Assembly (NCBI RefSeq): GCF_012927405.1
Contig: NZ_JABBGM010000001.1
Coordinates: 440,001-504,000, forward strand
DNA: 64,000 bases
Direction of reading: 5' to 3'
Source of the DNA: Novosphingobium olei
GTDB taxonomy: Bacteria; Pseudomonadota; Alphaproteobacteria; Sphingomonadales; Sphingomonadaceae
Shown here: one piece after another, positions 1-8,783 of the stretch
Layout of the letters: every line of letters begins with the position of its first letter
How positions within the stretch are numbered: the first letter of the stretch is position 1
Notes under the pieces: generated by a model
What the model was told of the DNA's origin: nothing
The model's database searches: none
The model's input: the letters and a program-made list of their open reading frames with translations, nothing else
Made by a program: the position numbers and the translations under genes

Positions 1-1328
1 GGCGTCACCACGATCACCAGTTCGGTCTCGCCCTTCTTGAACGCGGTCGAGCGGAACAGCGAGCCTAGAATCGGCAGGTCGCCGGCACCGGGCAGCTTGG
101 TGATGCTGTTCTGATTGCCGTTGCGCATCAGGCCGGCAATCATGAAGCTCTGGCCCGATCCCAGTTCGATCGTCGTCTCGGCGCGCCGGATGGTGAGCGC
201 CGGGATCGAATACCCGTTGAGCGTCACGGCACCGTCGGACGAGAGTTCTGACACTTCCGGGCGGACGCGAATGGAAATGCGTCCGTCTGCAAGCACGGTC
301 GGGGTGTAGGACAGGCTGACGCCGTACTTCTTGTATTCCACCGAGGTGGCGCCAAGGCCCTGGCTGATCGGAATGGGATATTCGCCGCCTGCAAGGAAGT
401 CGGCGGTTTCGCCCGAAAGCGCGGTGAGGTTGGGTTCCGACAACGTGGTCACCAGCCCGATGGTCTCACCCGCATCGAGCGCGCCCAGCAGGTCGAGGCC
501 GAAAAGCTTGCCCTGCCCGACGAGCGTCGTTGCTCCGGTCAGCGCGCTGACGGCGGTGCCCGACTTCTGGACAAGACCGAGAGGATTGTTCGCGGTCACT
601 GCAGTCGGGTCGGTGGTGTAGCCCGTCACCGAATTGCCGACGCCAAGCGGCAGGTTGGGATCGTTGGTCACCGTCGACGCCCAGCCCGAGCGGCCCTGTC
701 CGATGCCGAACTTGAAGCCGCTGGAGCTGTCGATGCTCGTCCAGTTCATGCCGAGATTGCGGACGAGGGTACGGCTCACTTCGGCAAACTTGACGTGAAG
801 GCTGACCTGCAGTGGCGTGGCCATCTTTAGGCGGCTGATCACGTTGGTCTTTTCGCCGACGAAGGCCTTCACGAGCCGTTCGGCTTCCGCAGCGTCTTCC
901 GGCGCGCCAACAGTGCCCGTCAGCAGGACGGTGTTGTTCATCGTCGAGGTGGCGATGCGCGCTTCGGGCATGGCGAGGTGAAGCATCTGGTCGATGCTGT
1001 CGAGATTGGTACCCACCCGCACGTTGGCCGACCAGATCACCGCGCCAGCCGAGTTGCTGGCATAGACAGTCGTCTCGCCGCCGGCCTTGCCGAAGACATA
1101 AAGCTGGTTGGATGCCTTCACCTGGACATCGGCGATGGCGTCGTTGGCGACGAACACATCGGCCATCTTGCCCGGCAGCGTCACCAGCTCACCGCGACCG
1201 ATGGACAGCGCCAGCGATCGGGCCGGAGCGGTAACGCTCTGGGCGTGCGCCGCTTCGAGCACCGGGGTGGCAAGCATGCCAGCCATCATCGTGGCGCCCA
1301 GCAGCATGGACAGGGTAGGGGACTTCAT
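1..1328 (-). CDS. cpaC: Tad/Flp pilus outer-membrane secretin CpaC (RcpA), 3' end beyond the window
   Basis: Secretin that forms the outer-membrane channel for the Tad (Flp) pilus. About 442 residues are visible and the C-terminus lies beyond the left edge. The first ~29 residues form a signal peptide (start MKSPTLSMLL, cleavage after AHA). An N-terminal pilus-secretin domain follows, then the secretin core with the segments LSEPNLTALSGETADFLAGG and LGSGQSFMIAGL near the visible end. The chosen ATG has a weak AAAGG upstream. An in-frame ATG at 1382 overlaps the cpaB stop codon (TGATG) and would add 18 basic residues, so coupled initiation there is possible. It is last of the visible minus-strand order cpaA-cpaB-cpaC; cpaD, cpaE, cpaF and tad genes would be expected to the left. 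Confidence 0.93.
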   Translation of the reverse strand, partial: MKSPTLSMLLGATMMAGMLATPVLEAAHAQSVTAPARSLALSIGRGELVTLPGKMADVFVANDAIADVQVKASNQLYVFGKAGGETTVYASNSAGAVIWSANVRVGTNLDSIDQMLHLAMPEARIATSTMNNTVLLTGTVGAPEDAAEAERLVKAFVGEKTNVISRLKMATPLQVSLHVKFAEVSRTLVRNLGMNWTSIDSSSGFKFGIGQGRSGWASTVTNDPNLPLGVGNSVTGYTTDPTAVTANNPLGLVQKSGTAVSALTGATTLVGQGKLFGLDLLGALDAGETIGLVTTLSEPNLTALSGETADFLAGGEYPIPISQGLGATSVEYKKYGVSLSYTPTVLADGRISIRVRPEVSELSSDGAVTLNGYSIPALTIRRAETTIELGSGQSFMIAGLMRNGNQNSITKLPGAGDLPILGSLFRSTAFKKGETELVIVVT

Positions 1329-1381
1329 CGTCTTGCCTTTCACAACCGTGCGGCGATTGTTCGTGTCGATCCGGCGGCGCA

Positions 1382-2419
1382 TCACTTGCTCCCCACCGAG
1401 ACCGTTTCGACTTCCTTGCCGCGGGTCACGCGGACGATCGGGCCGCGAGCCATCATCACACCACCGGCAGGCGGCGCCATCTGAGGCATGGGCGAGGCAG
1501 GCGCGGCAACCGGGGTGGGGCGCTGCATGGAGTCGAAATCCGAGCGACCCGAAGCCTTGCGCTGGAAGCGGGAGACGTCTCCACCGGTGACGAAGGTCGT
1601 GCCACCTTCACGCGGCTTGTTGAGAGCGGTCTTGAGCAGCGCTTCTTCCTGCTCCTTGGTCGCACCGGCGGGCAGCTTCACGGCGCCCGAGGCAATCGCC
1701 TGGTCGAGCTCGGTCGACGTGTCGGCCAGCGAGCGGAGCGAAAGGCTGATCGTACCGATGGTCTGCGCGACGGCGATTTCCTCGGCGATCTTGGGCGTCA
1801 CTTCGAGCGTGACGGTGCTGAACTGGCGAACCTGGGTCTTGCCGTCGACGGTTTCCTGGTCGGTAGACTGGTCGGTCGCAAGGACGCGCAGGTTGCGCAG
1901 GATCGTTTCCGCCGCCTTCAGCGCCATGGCATCGTCGCCCCCCTTGACCGTTTGGGTCAGGACCAGGTCGATATGATCGCCCGGGAAGACGAAGCCGGCA
2001 ACACCGGTGCGGGCGCTGACCGGAATGGTCACGGCGCGCATGCCCGGCCCGAGAGCGGCGGCAAGGAAGCCGCGGTCGCCAGGCGCAACAAGCGACCCTT
2101 GCGTGATGGGTTCGCCCGCCGTGATCGGATGACGGACGACGGTTCCGAGCATCTTGCTCATGTCCGCCTCGCCCTCGACGAAGTAGGCGTCCTGAACCAT
2201 GTCCTTGGGCCAGGGCTGATAGCCGATCGAGTCCGCGGTGATGATCGTGCCGACCGGCAGGGCGCGCTGGGCTACCAGCACCTTGGGGCCTTCGGGCACC
2301 TTTGCTGCGGCCTCTGCTTGCGGCGTGGTCGCGCCGGAAAACAGGCTCCTGGCGGCGAAGGCCGTGCCGATCGCAACGATCAGCGCCCCCACCAGCAGCA
2401 AAAGCTTCTTCTTGTCCAT
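1382..2419 (-). CDS. cpaB: Flp pilus assembly protein CpaB (RcpC)
   Basis: Periplasmic partner of the Tad secretin, anchored in the inner membrane. The 345 residues begin with MDKKK and a hydrophobic anchor (residues 5-25). An SAF domain follows at about residues 45-110 (KVLVAQRALPVGTIITADSI). The CpaB/RcpC core comes next, including VSARTGVAGFVFPGDHIDLV near residue 135. The tail beyond about residue 270 is rich in Pro, Ala and Met and looks disordered. The gene sits between cpaA and cpaC, and its stop codon overlaps an in-frame ATG of cpaC, which suggests translational coupling. Length and domain order are normal for the family. Confidence 0.93.
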   Translation of the reverse strand: MDKKKLLLLVGALIVAIGTAFAARSLFSGATTPQAEAAAKVPEGPKVLVAQRALPVGTIITADSIGYQPWPKDMVQDAYFVEGEADMSKMLGTVVRHPITAGEPITQGSLVAPGDRGFLAAALGPGMRAVTIPVSARTGVAGFVFPGDHIDLVLTQTVKGGDDAMALKAAETILRNLRVLATDQSTDQETVDGKTQVRQFSTVTLEVTPKIAEEIAVAQTIGTISLSLRSLADTSTELDQAIASGAVKLPAGATKEQEEALLKTALNKPREGGTTFVTGGDVSRFQRKASGRSDFDSMQRPTPVAAPASPMPQMAPPAGGVMMARGPIVRVTRGKEVETVSVGSK

Positions 2420-2494
2420 GCTACGATCTCGCCCTGTTGAATGGTGTCGAACGAATTCGATTGGCCGGCATCAATCGACCAAAATGGTTAATAT

Positions 2495-2998
2495 TTATTG
2501 TTGGAAACCCGCAGCGCGGAAGGCGGCGGTCAGCTGGGGGCTCAGCGCCCACAGTCCGGCGCCGGCAATGGCCACGCCGTAAGGAATCTTGATCTTGTCG
2601 CGCTGGCGACGGGTGATGTACCACATGCCCAGCACGATGGTCAGAACGCCGCCGGCGATGGACATCACCAGCAGCATCTTCAGAAACAATTGCGCCGGCA
2701 GCCAGAGCGCGAGCGCGGTCAGCAGCTTCACGTCGCCGCCCCCCATGGCCTTGATCGCGAACAGTCCTGCCAGAACGATAAAAGCGGCAACCGCCACGCC
2801 GATCTGCATGGCAACGTCTGGCCACAGCGACAGTCCCTGCGCCCACCAGTAAAGTGGCGCCGCCAACGCGATCGCCGCGTTGAGCCAGTTGTCGATCTGG
2901 CGCCGCTTCAGGTCGGTGAAGGCCGCAGTCAGGAGCGCGATTGCCAGCGCTGCGACCAGTGCGTAGACGAGGGTGGTTTCCTGCATGACCGTAGTCAT
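2495..2998 (-). CDS. cpaA: Prepilin peptidase CpaA (TadV), A24 family
   Basis: Inner-membrane aspartic peptidase that cleaves the leader of Flp-type prepilins. The 167-residue protein is almost entirely hydrophobic, with about five or six membrane segments. It has the two A24 aspartate motifs: FTDLKRRQIDNW near the N-terminus and AMGGGDVKLL (GxGD type) in the middle. It lacks the N-methylation domain of PilD, as is usual for TadV/CpaA. I chose ATG 2998; a TTG at 3007 and an ATG at 2986 are in-frame alternatives, and none has a strong ribosome binding site. It is the first visible gene of the Tad operon. A Flp pilin gene, which often precedes cpaA, is not next to it here. Confidence 0.9.
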   Translation of the reverse strand: MTTVMQETTLVYALVAALAIALLTAAFTDLKRRQIDNWLNAAIALAAPLYWWAQGLSLWPDVAMQIGVAVAAFIVLAGLFAIKAMGGGDVKLLTALALWLPAQLFLKMLLVMSIAGGVLTIVLGMWYITRRQRDKIKIPYGVAIAGAGLWALSPQLTAAFRAAGFQQ

Positions 2999-3106
2999 AC
3001 CGGACAATCACTTACCAAACGGTAACCAAGATCGGCCGCAGAAAACGGCGCATAATGCGCCTCCTTCGTGGCAATTGGGCAGCAGGTGAAGGTGCGGAGC
3101 AAGGGC

Positions 3107-4069
3107 ATGACGATGGCTTTCGACCGGCGCGGCATCCCTTCGGCCGCACACGAAACGACGTGGGCGGCGCGCGATGGGCATCCGATTCGCCGCATCGACT
3201 GGCCCATGCCGGCAAGCCACCCTGATGGTGTAAGGGGCTCGCTGCTGTTCCTTCCCGGACGCGCTGACTTTTATGAAAAATATCTGGAAACACTGGCTTA
3301 CTGGGCCGATCAGGGTTGGCACGTAACCGCCGCCGACTGGCGCGGCCAGGCGGGCTCCGGCCGCTTCTCGCCGAACCCGATGGCCGGGCACGTGACCGAC
3401 TTCTCGATCTGGATCGACGATCTCGCCGCGTTGTGGGGCGAATGGACTGCCACGGCCCCCGGACCCCACGTCCTGGTCGGACATTCGATGGGCGGTCATC
3501 TCGTGCTGCGCGCTTTGGCGGAACGGATGGTCGATCCGGCCGCGGTGGTGCTCAGCGCACCGATGCTCGGATTCGTCACCCCGATTCCCAGGTTCGTCCA
3601 GCACGCTGTCGCTCGCCTGATGTGCCACATTGGCGATCCATCGCGCCTGGCCTGGAAAACGAGCGAGAAGCCGGGTGAGAAGCTTGCGACGCGAGCCGCA
3701 CTGCTTACGCACGATGTCGAGCGCTATGCCGACGAGCTCTGGTGGAAGCAGGCCCGTCCCGAACTTGCGATGGGTCCGGCAACCTGGGGCTGGGTCGAGC
3801 GTGCCGCGCAGTCGGTTGCAGTGCTGAATCAACCGGGGCTGTTGGAAGCCGTGACCGCACCTGTCCTGCTTCTGGCTGCCCGGCACGACAGGCTTGTGGC
3901 CTGCAAGGCGATTGAGCGGGCCTCGTCCCGGCTTCCGCATGCCGAACTGCATGTCTGGGGAACGGAAGCACGGCACGAACTGCTGCGCGAGGTCGATCCC
4001 GTGCGCGACCGTGTGCTCAAGATCATCGACGACTTCCTTGACCGGAGCGCGCCCCCGCCGCAGGGGTGA
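3107..4069 (+). CDS. Alpha/beta hydrolase, monoacylglycerol lipase/lysophospholipase type
   Basis: A 320-residue serine hydrolase of the PldB/monoacylglycerol lipase type, probably cytoplasmic since no signal peptide is visible. The nucleophile elbow is GHSMGG with Ser127. FLPGRADFYEKY near residue 45 is the usual oxyanion-loop region, and a late GTEARHELLRE supplies the probable catalytic His; the acid is probably in AARHDRLV. ATG 3107 was chosen because GGAG lies 7 bases upstream; a GTG at 3068 would add 13 residues without a good site. The stop overlaps the region where the next gene begins, so the two are likely co-transcribed. The substrate cannot be told from sequence; esterase or lysophospholipase activity is a family-level guess. 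Confidence 0.85.
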   Translation: MTMAFDRRGIPSAAHETTWAARDGHPIRRIDWPMPASHPDGVRGSLLFLPGRADFYEKYLETLAYWADQGWHVTAADWRGQAGSGRFSPNPMAGHVTDFSIWIDDLAALWGEWTATAPGPHVLVGHSMGGHLVLRALAERMVDPAAVVLSAPMLGFVTPIPRFVQHAVARLMCHIGDPSRLAWKTSEKPGEKLATRAALLTHDVERYADELWWKQARPELAMGPATWGWVERAAQSVAVLNQPGLLEAVTAPVLLLAARHDRLVACKAIERASSRLPHAELHVWGTEARHELLREVDPVRDRVLKIIDDFLDRSAPPPQG

Positions 4070-4077
4070 TCGCAGGT

Positions 4078-5175
4078 ATGGACGAAGTTTTCGACGTGGC
4101 GATCATCGGTGCTGGCATGGCCGGCGCCAGCCTGGCGGCGGAATGCGCGCCCCATGCGCGCGTCCTGCTGGTCGAGGCGGAGGATACGCCGGGCTACCAT
4201 ACCACAGGACGATCCGCAGCGTTCTGGGAAGAAGCCTACGGCGGCCCCGGCGTTCTACCTCTTACCGAGGCTTCGGGGCGCTTTTTGCGCGATGGAGGTT
4301 ATCTCAGCCCGCGTGGGGCGCTCAACATCGGGCGAGAGGTCGACCGGGCAAAGGTCGAAGGTTTCGTCGATACGTTCGCGAAGCACGGCGTCACCGTGGA
4401 GTTGCTTGGCCGTGCGGCGCTCGCGGATCGCGTGCCCGGCCTGCGCCAAGACTGGACGTGTGCTGCGTGGGAGCCCGATTGCGCCGACATCGACGTTGCC
4501 GGCCTGCACCAGCACTATCTCGCCATGGCGAACCGGACCGGCACTGTCTTGCGAGTCCGTGCACGCGTGGAGCACCTGGAACGGGTCGCTGGCGACTGGC
4601 GCTTGCGGTGGCGCGATGGCGAGGCGCGAGCGAGCTTGGTGGTTAACGCTGCCGGCGCGTGGGCAGACGGCCTGGCCGAGCTTGCCGGCGCTCGTCCAAT
4701 CGGTATCCGCCCGCTGCGGCGCACCGTCGTCCAGTTGCGGACGTCACCGGTCCCGCCGGCAGACCTGCCCTTGACCCTTGGGATCAACGAGGACTTCTAC
4801 TTCAAGCCGCAGGGCGACCGCCTCTGGCTCTCTCCCCACGACGAAACGCCCGATATTGCGCGTGACGCCGCGCCGGAGGAGCTCGACGTTGCCGTCGCGA
4901 TCGATCGCATGGAGCAGGTCGTCGACTGGAAGGTCGATGCGCTGGAGCGTCGCTGGGCTGGCTTGCGCAGCTTTGCGCCCGATCGCCTGCCCGTTTACGG
5001 TTTCGATTCACAAGCTGCGGGCTTCTTCTGGTTCGCTGGCCAGGGCGGGTTCGGTATCCAGACGGCACCGGCCGCGGCCCGCCTGGGTGCGCAGCTTTTG
5101 CTGGGGCTTGGGGCGGATGCGCTGACCGAACGCATCAACGCGAAGACCTACGATCCGGATCGTTTCCTTCGGTGA
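4078..5175 (+). CDS. FAD-dependent oxidoreductase, DadA/glycine oxidase family
   Basis: Flavoprotein of 365 residues in the D-amino acid dehydrogenase/glycine oxidase (DAO) superfamily. The N-terminus carries the dinucleotide-binding motif FDVAIIGAGMAGASLAAE. It is followed by GYHTTGRSAAFWEEAYGG, typical of these oxidases, where the flavin is contacted. Near the C-terminus, WFAGQGGFGIQTAPAAA is the second FAD-binding segment. ATG 4078 is preferred; an in-frame GTG at 4066 overlaps the stop of the hydrolase upstream and would add four residues. It probably oxidises an amino acid or other amine to the imine; the true substrate and electron acceptor are unknown. It is likely co-transcribed with the upstream hydrolase. 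Confidence 0.85.
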   Translation: MDEVFDVAIIGAGMAGASLAAECAPHARVLLVEAEDTPGYHTTGRSAAFWEEAYGGPGVLPLTEASGRFLRDGGYLSPRGALNIGREVDRAKVEGFVDTFAKHGVTVELLGRAALADRVPGLRQDWTCAAWEPDCADIDVAGLHQHYLAMANRTGTVLRVRARVEHLERVAGDWRLRWRDGEARASLVVNAAGAWADGLAELAGARPIGIRPLRRTVVQLRTSPVPPADLPLTLGINEDFYFKPQGDRLWLSPHDETPDIARDAAPEELDVAVAIDRMEQVVDWKVDALERRWAGLRSFAPDRLPVYGFDSQAAGFFWFAGQGGFGIQTAPAAARLGAQLLLGLGADALTERINAKTYDPDRFLR

Positions 5176-5231
5176 AAACCGCGCGACATGGTGCTAGTTT
5201 CGCTGCCTGACGCCGACACAGGAGGGTAGCC

Positions 5232-5414
5232 ATGGCACATCGTTTCGAGATCAGGAAGAACAAGGCCGGTGAATTCGTGGCCTATTTCTGTCACAATGCC
5301 GAGACGATCTTCTGGACGGAGGGTTATGCGAGCAAGGCCAGCGCGAAGAATGCGATCGAATCCATTCTGAAGAACGGGCCGAGCGCAGAAGTGGTCGATA
5401 CCACTGCCGCCTGA
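5232..5414 (+). CDS. YegP-family protein (DUF1508)
   Basis: A small soluble protein of 60 residues that matches a single DUF1508/YegP repeat. Features are a start of the type FEIRKNKAGEFVAYF, then an aromatic WTEGYASKASAKNAIESI segment that forms the second half of the repeat. E. coli YegP has two such repeats; single-repeat forms are common in alphaproteobacteria. The start is supported by an excellent site (AGGAGG, 7 bases upstream). It lies alone, 56 bases after the oxidase and converging on rnhA. The biochemical role of the family is not known to me; some members are linked to stress responses, but nothing here tests that. Confidence 0.88.
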   Translation: MAHRFEIRKNKAGEFVAYFCHNAETIFWTEGYASKASAKNAIESILKNGPSAEVVDTTAA

Positions 5415-5461
5415 TCCGCTGCGGCATCACTCCGACAGCTCGTTATAAGAATGTGACATCG

Positions 5462-5489
5462 GGTGGGCGCGGCTTCGGCGGCGCCCACC
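5462..5489 (-). terminator. Hairpin after rnhA
   Basis: Inverted repeat with perfect 9-base arms (GGTGGGCGC at 5462-5470 and its complement at 5481-5489) around a 10-base loop, two bases beyond the rnhA stop. No clear T-run follows on either strand, so it may be a weak or Rho-assisted terminator between the converging yegP-like gene and rnhA. Confidence 0.5.
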
Positions 5490-5491
5490 TG

Positions 5492-5923
5492 TTACGCTGC
5501 GATCGCGGCGTCGCTGGCCAGCTTGTCGACCCGTTCGTTTTCGGGGTGGCCATCGTGGCCTTTTACCCACACCCATTCGATCTGGTGCGGCCTCGCCGCT
5601 GCGACGAGCGCCCGCCACAGGTCCTCGTTCTTCACCGGCTTGTTGTCGGCGGTCTTCCAGCCTTTCTTCTGCCAGCCGAAAACCCACTTGGTTATCCCGT
5701 CGAGCACGTACTTGCTGTCGGTATGAAGGGTGACCTTGCAAGGCTGCTTCAGCGCCTCGAGCGCCTTGATCGCCCCCATCAGTTCCATCCGGTTGTTGGT
5801 CGTCTCGCGTTCGGAGCCGGCCATTTCCCGTTCGTGTTCGCCCATGCGCAACAGCGCGCCCCAGCCACCCTTGCCGGGATTGCCCTTGCACGCGCCGTCG
5901 GTGAAGATTTCGACATGCTTCAT
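5492..5923 (-). CDS. rnhA: Ribonuclease HI
   Basis: Cytoplasmic endonuclease that degrades RNA in RNA-DNA hybrids, for example R-loops and replication primers. It is 143 residues long, normal for the family. The four catalytic carboxylates are in place: Asp9 ([11 protein letters not shown]), Glu47 ([12 protein letters not shown]), Asp69 ([11 protein letters not shown]) and Asp133 (ERVDKLA), with the flexible His in [12 protein letters not shown]. The ATG overlaps the thrB stop by four bases (ATGA), so it is the last gene of an ispH-thrB-rnhA operon, an arrangement I recognise from other alphaproteobacteria. No oddity seen. Confidence 0.97.
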   Translation of the reverse strand: MKHVEIFTDGACKGNPGKGGWGALLRMGEHEREMAGSERETTNNRMELMGAIKALEALKQPCKVTLHTDSKYVLDGITKWVFGWQKKGWKTADNKPVKNEDLWRALVAAARPHQIEWVWVKGHDGHPENERVDKLASDAAIAA

Positions 5924-6924
5924 GCGGCGAACACTTCCGGTCCAAACACCTCGGGATGATCCCGATAGAATTCCAGACGGCGCGCGAAGGCCATTGGGTC
6001 CTTCTTGGTCACCAGCGCATCGGCTGGGGTGTTGAGCCAGTCATAGGCACGGCTCATGGCAAAACGCATTGCGGCGCCCTGCGCGAGCCGGGGCAGCGCC
6101 GCCAGCTCGGCCGCGGAAAGTGGACGACGGTCGCGGTAGCCTTCGAGCAGCGCTTGCGACAGGTCGGGCCGGAAGCTGGTGCCGCTTGCATCGAAGCACC
6201 ACGCGGCGTGGGTCACGGCCACGTCATAGGCGGTCGTGTCGTTGCAGGCGAAGTAGAAGTCGATCAGGCCGGTGACCGTGCTGCCGAGCATCAGCACATT
6301 GTCGGGAAAAAGGTCGGCATGGATGACCGACGCCGGCAGCCCAGCCGGCCAGTCGTGTTCAAGCCGCGGCAGGTTTTCGGCAACTATGCGGGCAAGCTCG
6401 GGAGAGATCTCGGCAAGGCCATCGACGCCACAGGCGTCAGCGAGCCGCCGCCATTCGGCAACGCCCATGCCATTCGCGCGCACGCCCCGAAAGGAGGCCG
6501 CCGCCTCGTGCATCTGCGCCAGTGATTGACCCACGGCGCGCGCCTGCGCGGCAGTGGGTTCCGAAACCGAAACCCCCGGCAAATACTCGATCAGTGCGAG
6601 CGCTTTCAGTTCCCCCGCCGCGTTGGGGCGTTCGAGGTAAAGCCTTCCATCGCGCGAATGGATCGTGCGCGGCACTGGACAACCCTGCGCGGCAAGGTGG
6701 TCGAGCAGCGACAGGAAATAGGGTAATTCACCGATATCGATGCGGAATTCGTACATCGTAAGGATGAAGCGGGCGCCACGGCCATCCTGCCCCGTGGTTT
6801 CGATCAGCCAGTTGCTGTTCGACACGCCCTCGGCGATGCCCTTGGCCGAAACCAGAGTACCGACATCGAATTCGGCGATCAGCGCCGCCATGTCTTCGGC
6901 GCCGAGATGCGTATAGACTGCCAC
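5920..6924 (-). CDS. thrB: Homoserine kinase (ThrB2 type)
   Basis: Phosphorylates L-homoserine in threonine biosynthesis. At 334 residues it is of the aminoglycoside-phosphotransferase/choline-kinase fold used by alphaproteobacteria, not the GHMP kinase of E. coli. The N-terminus [20 protein letters not shown] is characteristic. The kinase core has [13 protein letters not shown] (catalytic loop Asp and Asn) followed by [11 protein letters not shown] (metal-binding Asp). I chose GTG 6924 because it gives this N-terminus and lies 10 bases after the ispH stop; the longer open frame upstream overlaps ispH and is unlikely. The stop overlaps the rnhA start by four bases. Confidence 0.94.
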   Translation of the reverse strand: MAVYTHLGAEDMAALIAEFDVGTLVSAKGIAEGVSNSNWLIETTGQDGRGARFILTMYEFRIDIGELPYFLSLLDHLAAQGCPVPRTIHSRDGRLYLERPNAAGELKALALIEYLPGVSVSEPTAAQARAVGQSLAQMHEAAASFRGVRANGMGVAEWRRLADACGVDGLAEISPELARIVAENLPRLEHDWPAGLPASVIHADLFPDNVLMLGSTVTGLIDFYFACNDTTAYDVAVTHAAWCFDASGTSFRPDLSQALLEGYRDRRPLSAAELAALPRLAQGAAMRFAMSRAYDWLNTPADALVTKKDPMAFARRLEFYRDHPEVFGPEVFAA

Positions 6925-6934
6925 GGTGACGACT

Positions 6935-7903
6935 TCAGCCGACGAGCTGGCGCGGCAGCTTGAACACCATGTGCTCCTCTGCACTCACGATGGTTTCCTC
7001 GGACACCGAGCGCCAATCGCGCAGTCGTTCGACGACCTCTCGCACCAGCAACTCGGGCGCCGAAGCGCCTGCCGTCAGACCCAGCGTCTCGACACCATCC
7101 AGCCATTCGGGCTGGATTTCCGCGGCGCGCTGGATCAATCGCGACCGCGCCCCTTCGCGTTCTGCCACTTCGACCAGCCGCACGGAGTTGGAACTGTTGG
7201 GCGCTCCGATCACCAGCACCAGCTGACAGCGCGAGGCGATCGCCTTGACGGCTGCCTGGCGGTTTGACGTTGCATAGCAGATGTCTTCGGCGCGCGGGCC
7301 GACGATCTGCGGAAAGCGCGCCTTGAGCGCATCGACGATCGCGGCGGTGTCATCGACCGACAGCGTCGTCTGGGTCAGGAAGGCGAGGTGGGCGTCGTCC
7401 GCGAAGTTCAGATTTTCGACGTCGTCGACCGTCTCAACCAGCGTCATCGCGCCCTCAGGCACCTGGCCCATCGTACCGATCACTTCGGGATGCCCCTTGT
7501 GGCCGATAAACAGGATGTGCTTGCCTGCTTCTACCTTGCGCTCTGCCTGACGGTGCACCTTGCTCACCAGCGGGCAGGTTGCGTCGAGCCAGTCGAGCCC
7601 GCGCGCGGTCGCCTCTGCTGGCACGACCTTGGGTACGCCGTGGGCCGAAAATACCACCGGCACGCCGTCCGGTACCTGCTCCAGTTCCTCGACGAAGATC
7701 GCGCCCTTCGCCTTCAGGCTGTCCACGACGAACTTGTTGTGCACGATTTCGTGCCGGACATAGACCGGAGCGCCATACCGCTCGATGGCGCGCTCGACGA
7801 TCTCGATGGCCCGATCGACCCCGGCGCAAAACCCTCGCGGGGCGGCGATCAGAAGCTGCAGGGGAGCCTTCGCGGCAGTCTCGTCTGGAAAGGTGGCGTT
7901 CAT
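6935..7903 (-). CDS. ispH: 4-hydroxy-3-methylbut-2-enyl diphosphate reductase
   Basis: Last enzyme of the MEP isoprenoid pathway, converting HMBPP to IPP and DMAPP with an Fe-S cluster. The 322 residues contain the three conserved cysteines in [29 protein letters not shown] and [15 protein letters not shown], as well as [24 protein letters not shown] and [17 protein letters not shown] 7903 gives the normal family length; the open frame continues upstream but without family sequence. It is the first gene of the ispH-thrB-rnhA operon, diverging from a lipoprotein gene across 154 bp that should hold both promoters. Confidence 0.97.
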   Translation of the reverse strand: MNATFPDETAAKAPLQLLIAAPRGFCAGVDRAIEIVERAIERYGAPVYVRHEIVHNKFVVDSLKAKGAIFVEELEQVPDGVPVVFSAHGVPKVVPAEATARGLDWLDATCPLVSKVHRQAERKVEAGKHILFIGHKGHPEVIGTMGQVPEGAMTLVETVDDVENLNFADDAHLAFLTQTTLSVDDTAAIVDALKARFPQIVGPRAEDICYATSNRQAAVKAIASRCQLVLVIGAPNSSNSVRLVEVAEREGARSRLIQRAAEIQPEWLDGVETLGLTAGASAPELLVREVVERLRDWRSVSEETIVSAEEHMVFKLPRQLVG

Positions 7904-8057
7904 CGCCGCCCCCTTAGCAGCGGTAGCGCTTCGACGGTAGCCCGTCCGCCTCGCCTTGTCGCGAACCGGCCGCGTCCGGTTGCGCCATTGCCGAAGCGGG
8001 TCGGGCTGGCTAGAGGTGGCCCAAAGCCGATCGCCCGATTGACAGGAACTTGCCTCA

Positions 8058-8738
8058 ATGATCTTCAGCACCCGCCGCCCCGCCACGTTCGGCGCCGTCC
8101 TTGGCGTCTCCCTTGGCGTCCTGGCGCTGGCTGGCTGTGCCAAGAACAAGGGCGAGCTGGTCGTCGACGACAGCATTGGCGTGACCGCGCTGCGCAGCCC
8201 GTGCCCGGTTGTCGCGATCCCGGAAATGACCGGTGACATCACGCTGTTCAATGCGCCCGGACGGACTGATTCGGGGGCGATCGATGTGGTGGCGTCGATC
8301 ACCAACCTTCGCAGCACGTGCGACGATGCGACCAATGGCGCGAAGCTGACGTCGAACGCCACCTTCGACGTCGTCGCTCGCCGGACCGACACGCGCGGTG
8401 CGCGCCATGTCGACATCCCCTATTTCAGCGTGGTGATGCGCGGTGGTACGCAGGTTCTGGCCAAGCGCGTTGGGACGATCGGTATCGACTTTGCCGACGG
8501 TCAGGAGCGTGCGAGCGCTCGCGGCAGTGCCAGCTCGTCTGTGGACCGTGCCGAGGCAACCCTTCCGCGCGAAGTGCGCGATCGCCTCAACAAGAAGCGC
8601 AAGCCCGGAGACGCTGACGCGGCGACCGACCCTCTCGCTCAGCCCGATGTTAAGGCGGCGCTTGCCAAGGCGAGCTTCGAACTGCTCGTCGGTTTCCAGC
8701 TGACCAACGATCAACTCGCCTACAACGCTACCCGCTAA
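8058..8738 (+). CDS. Predicted lipoprotein of unknown function
   Basis: A 226-residue protein with a lipoprotein signal peptide: basic N-terminus [10 protein letters not shown], hydrophobic stretch and lipobox LALAGC with Cys27 as the lipidated residue. The residue after Cys is Ala, not Asp, so outer-membrane sorting is plausible. The mature part has two further cysteines (SPCPVV and STCDDA) that could form a disulfide, and beta-rich segments such as [11 protein letters not shown] and [11 protein letters not shown] basic NKKRKPGD stretch lies near residue 180. I do not recognise a named domain. It lies 45 bp before argS on the same strand, so it may share transcription with it. Confidence 0.8.
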   Translation: MIFSTRRPATFGAVLGVSLGVLALAGCAKNKGELVVDDSIGVTALRSPCPVVAIPEMTGDITLFNAPGRTDSGAIDVVASITNLRSTCDDATNGAKLTSNATFDVVARRTDTRGARHVDIPYFSVVMRGGTQVLAKRVGTIGIDFADGQERASARGSASSSVDRAEATLPREVRDRLNKKRKPGDADAATDPLAQPDVKAALAKASFELLVGFQLTNDQLAYNATR

Positions 8739-8783
8739 CCCAGCCGGTAGCGCTTTCGTGCAAGGTCCGCTAACGGGCCTGCC

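Noticed and set aside
2483..2500. CtrA-type site (TTAA-N7-TTAA) before cpaB
   Set aside because: Only one half-site (GGTTAATATTTATT) is present; the second half does not match.
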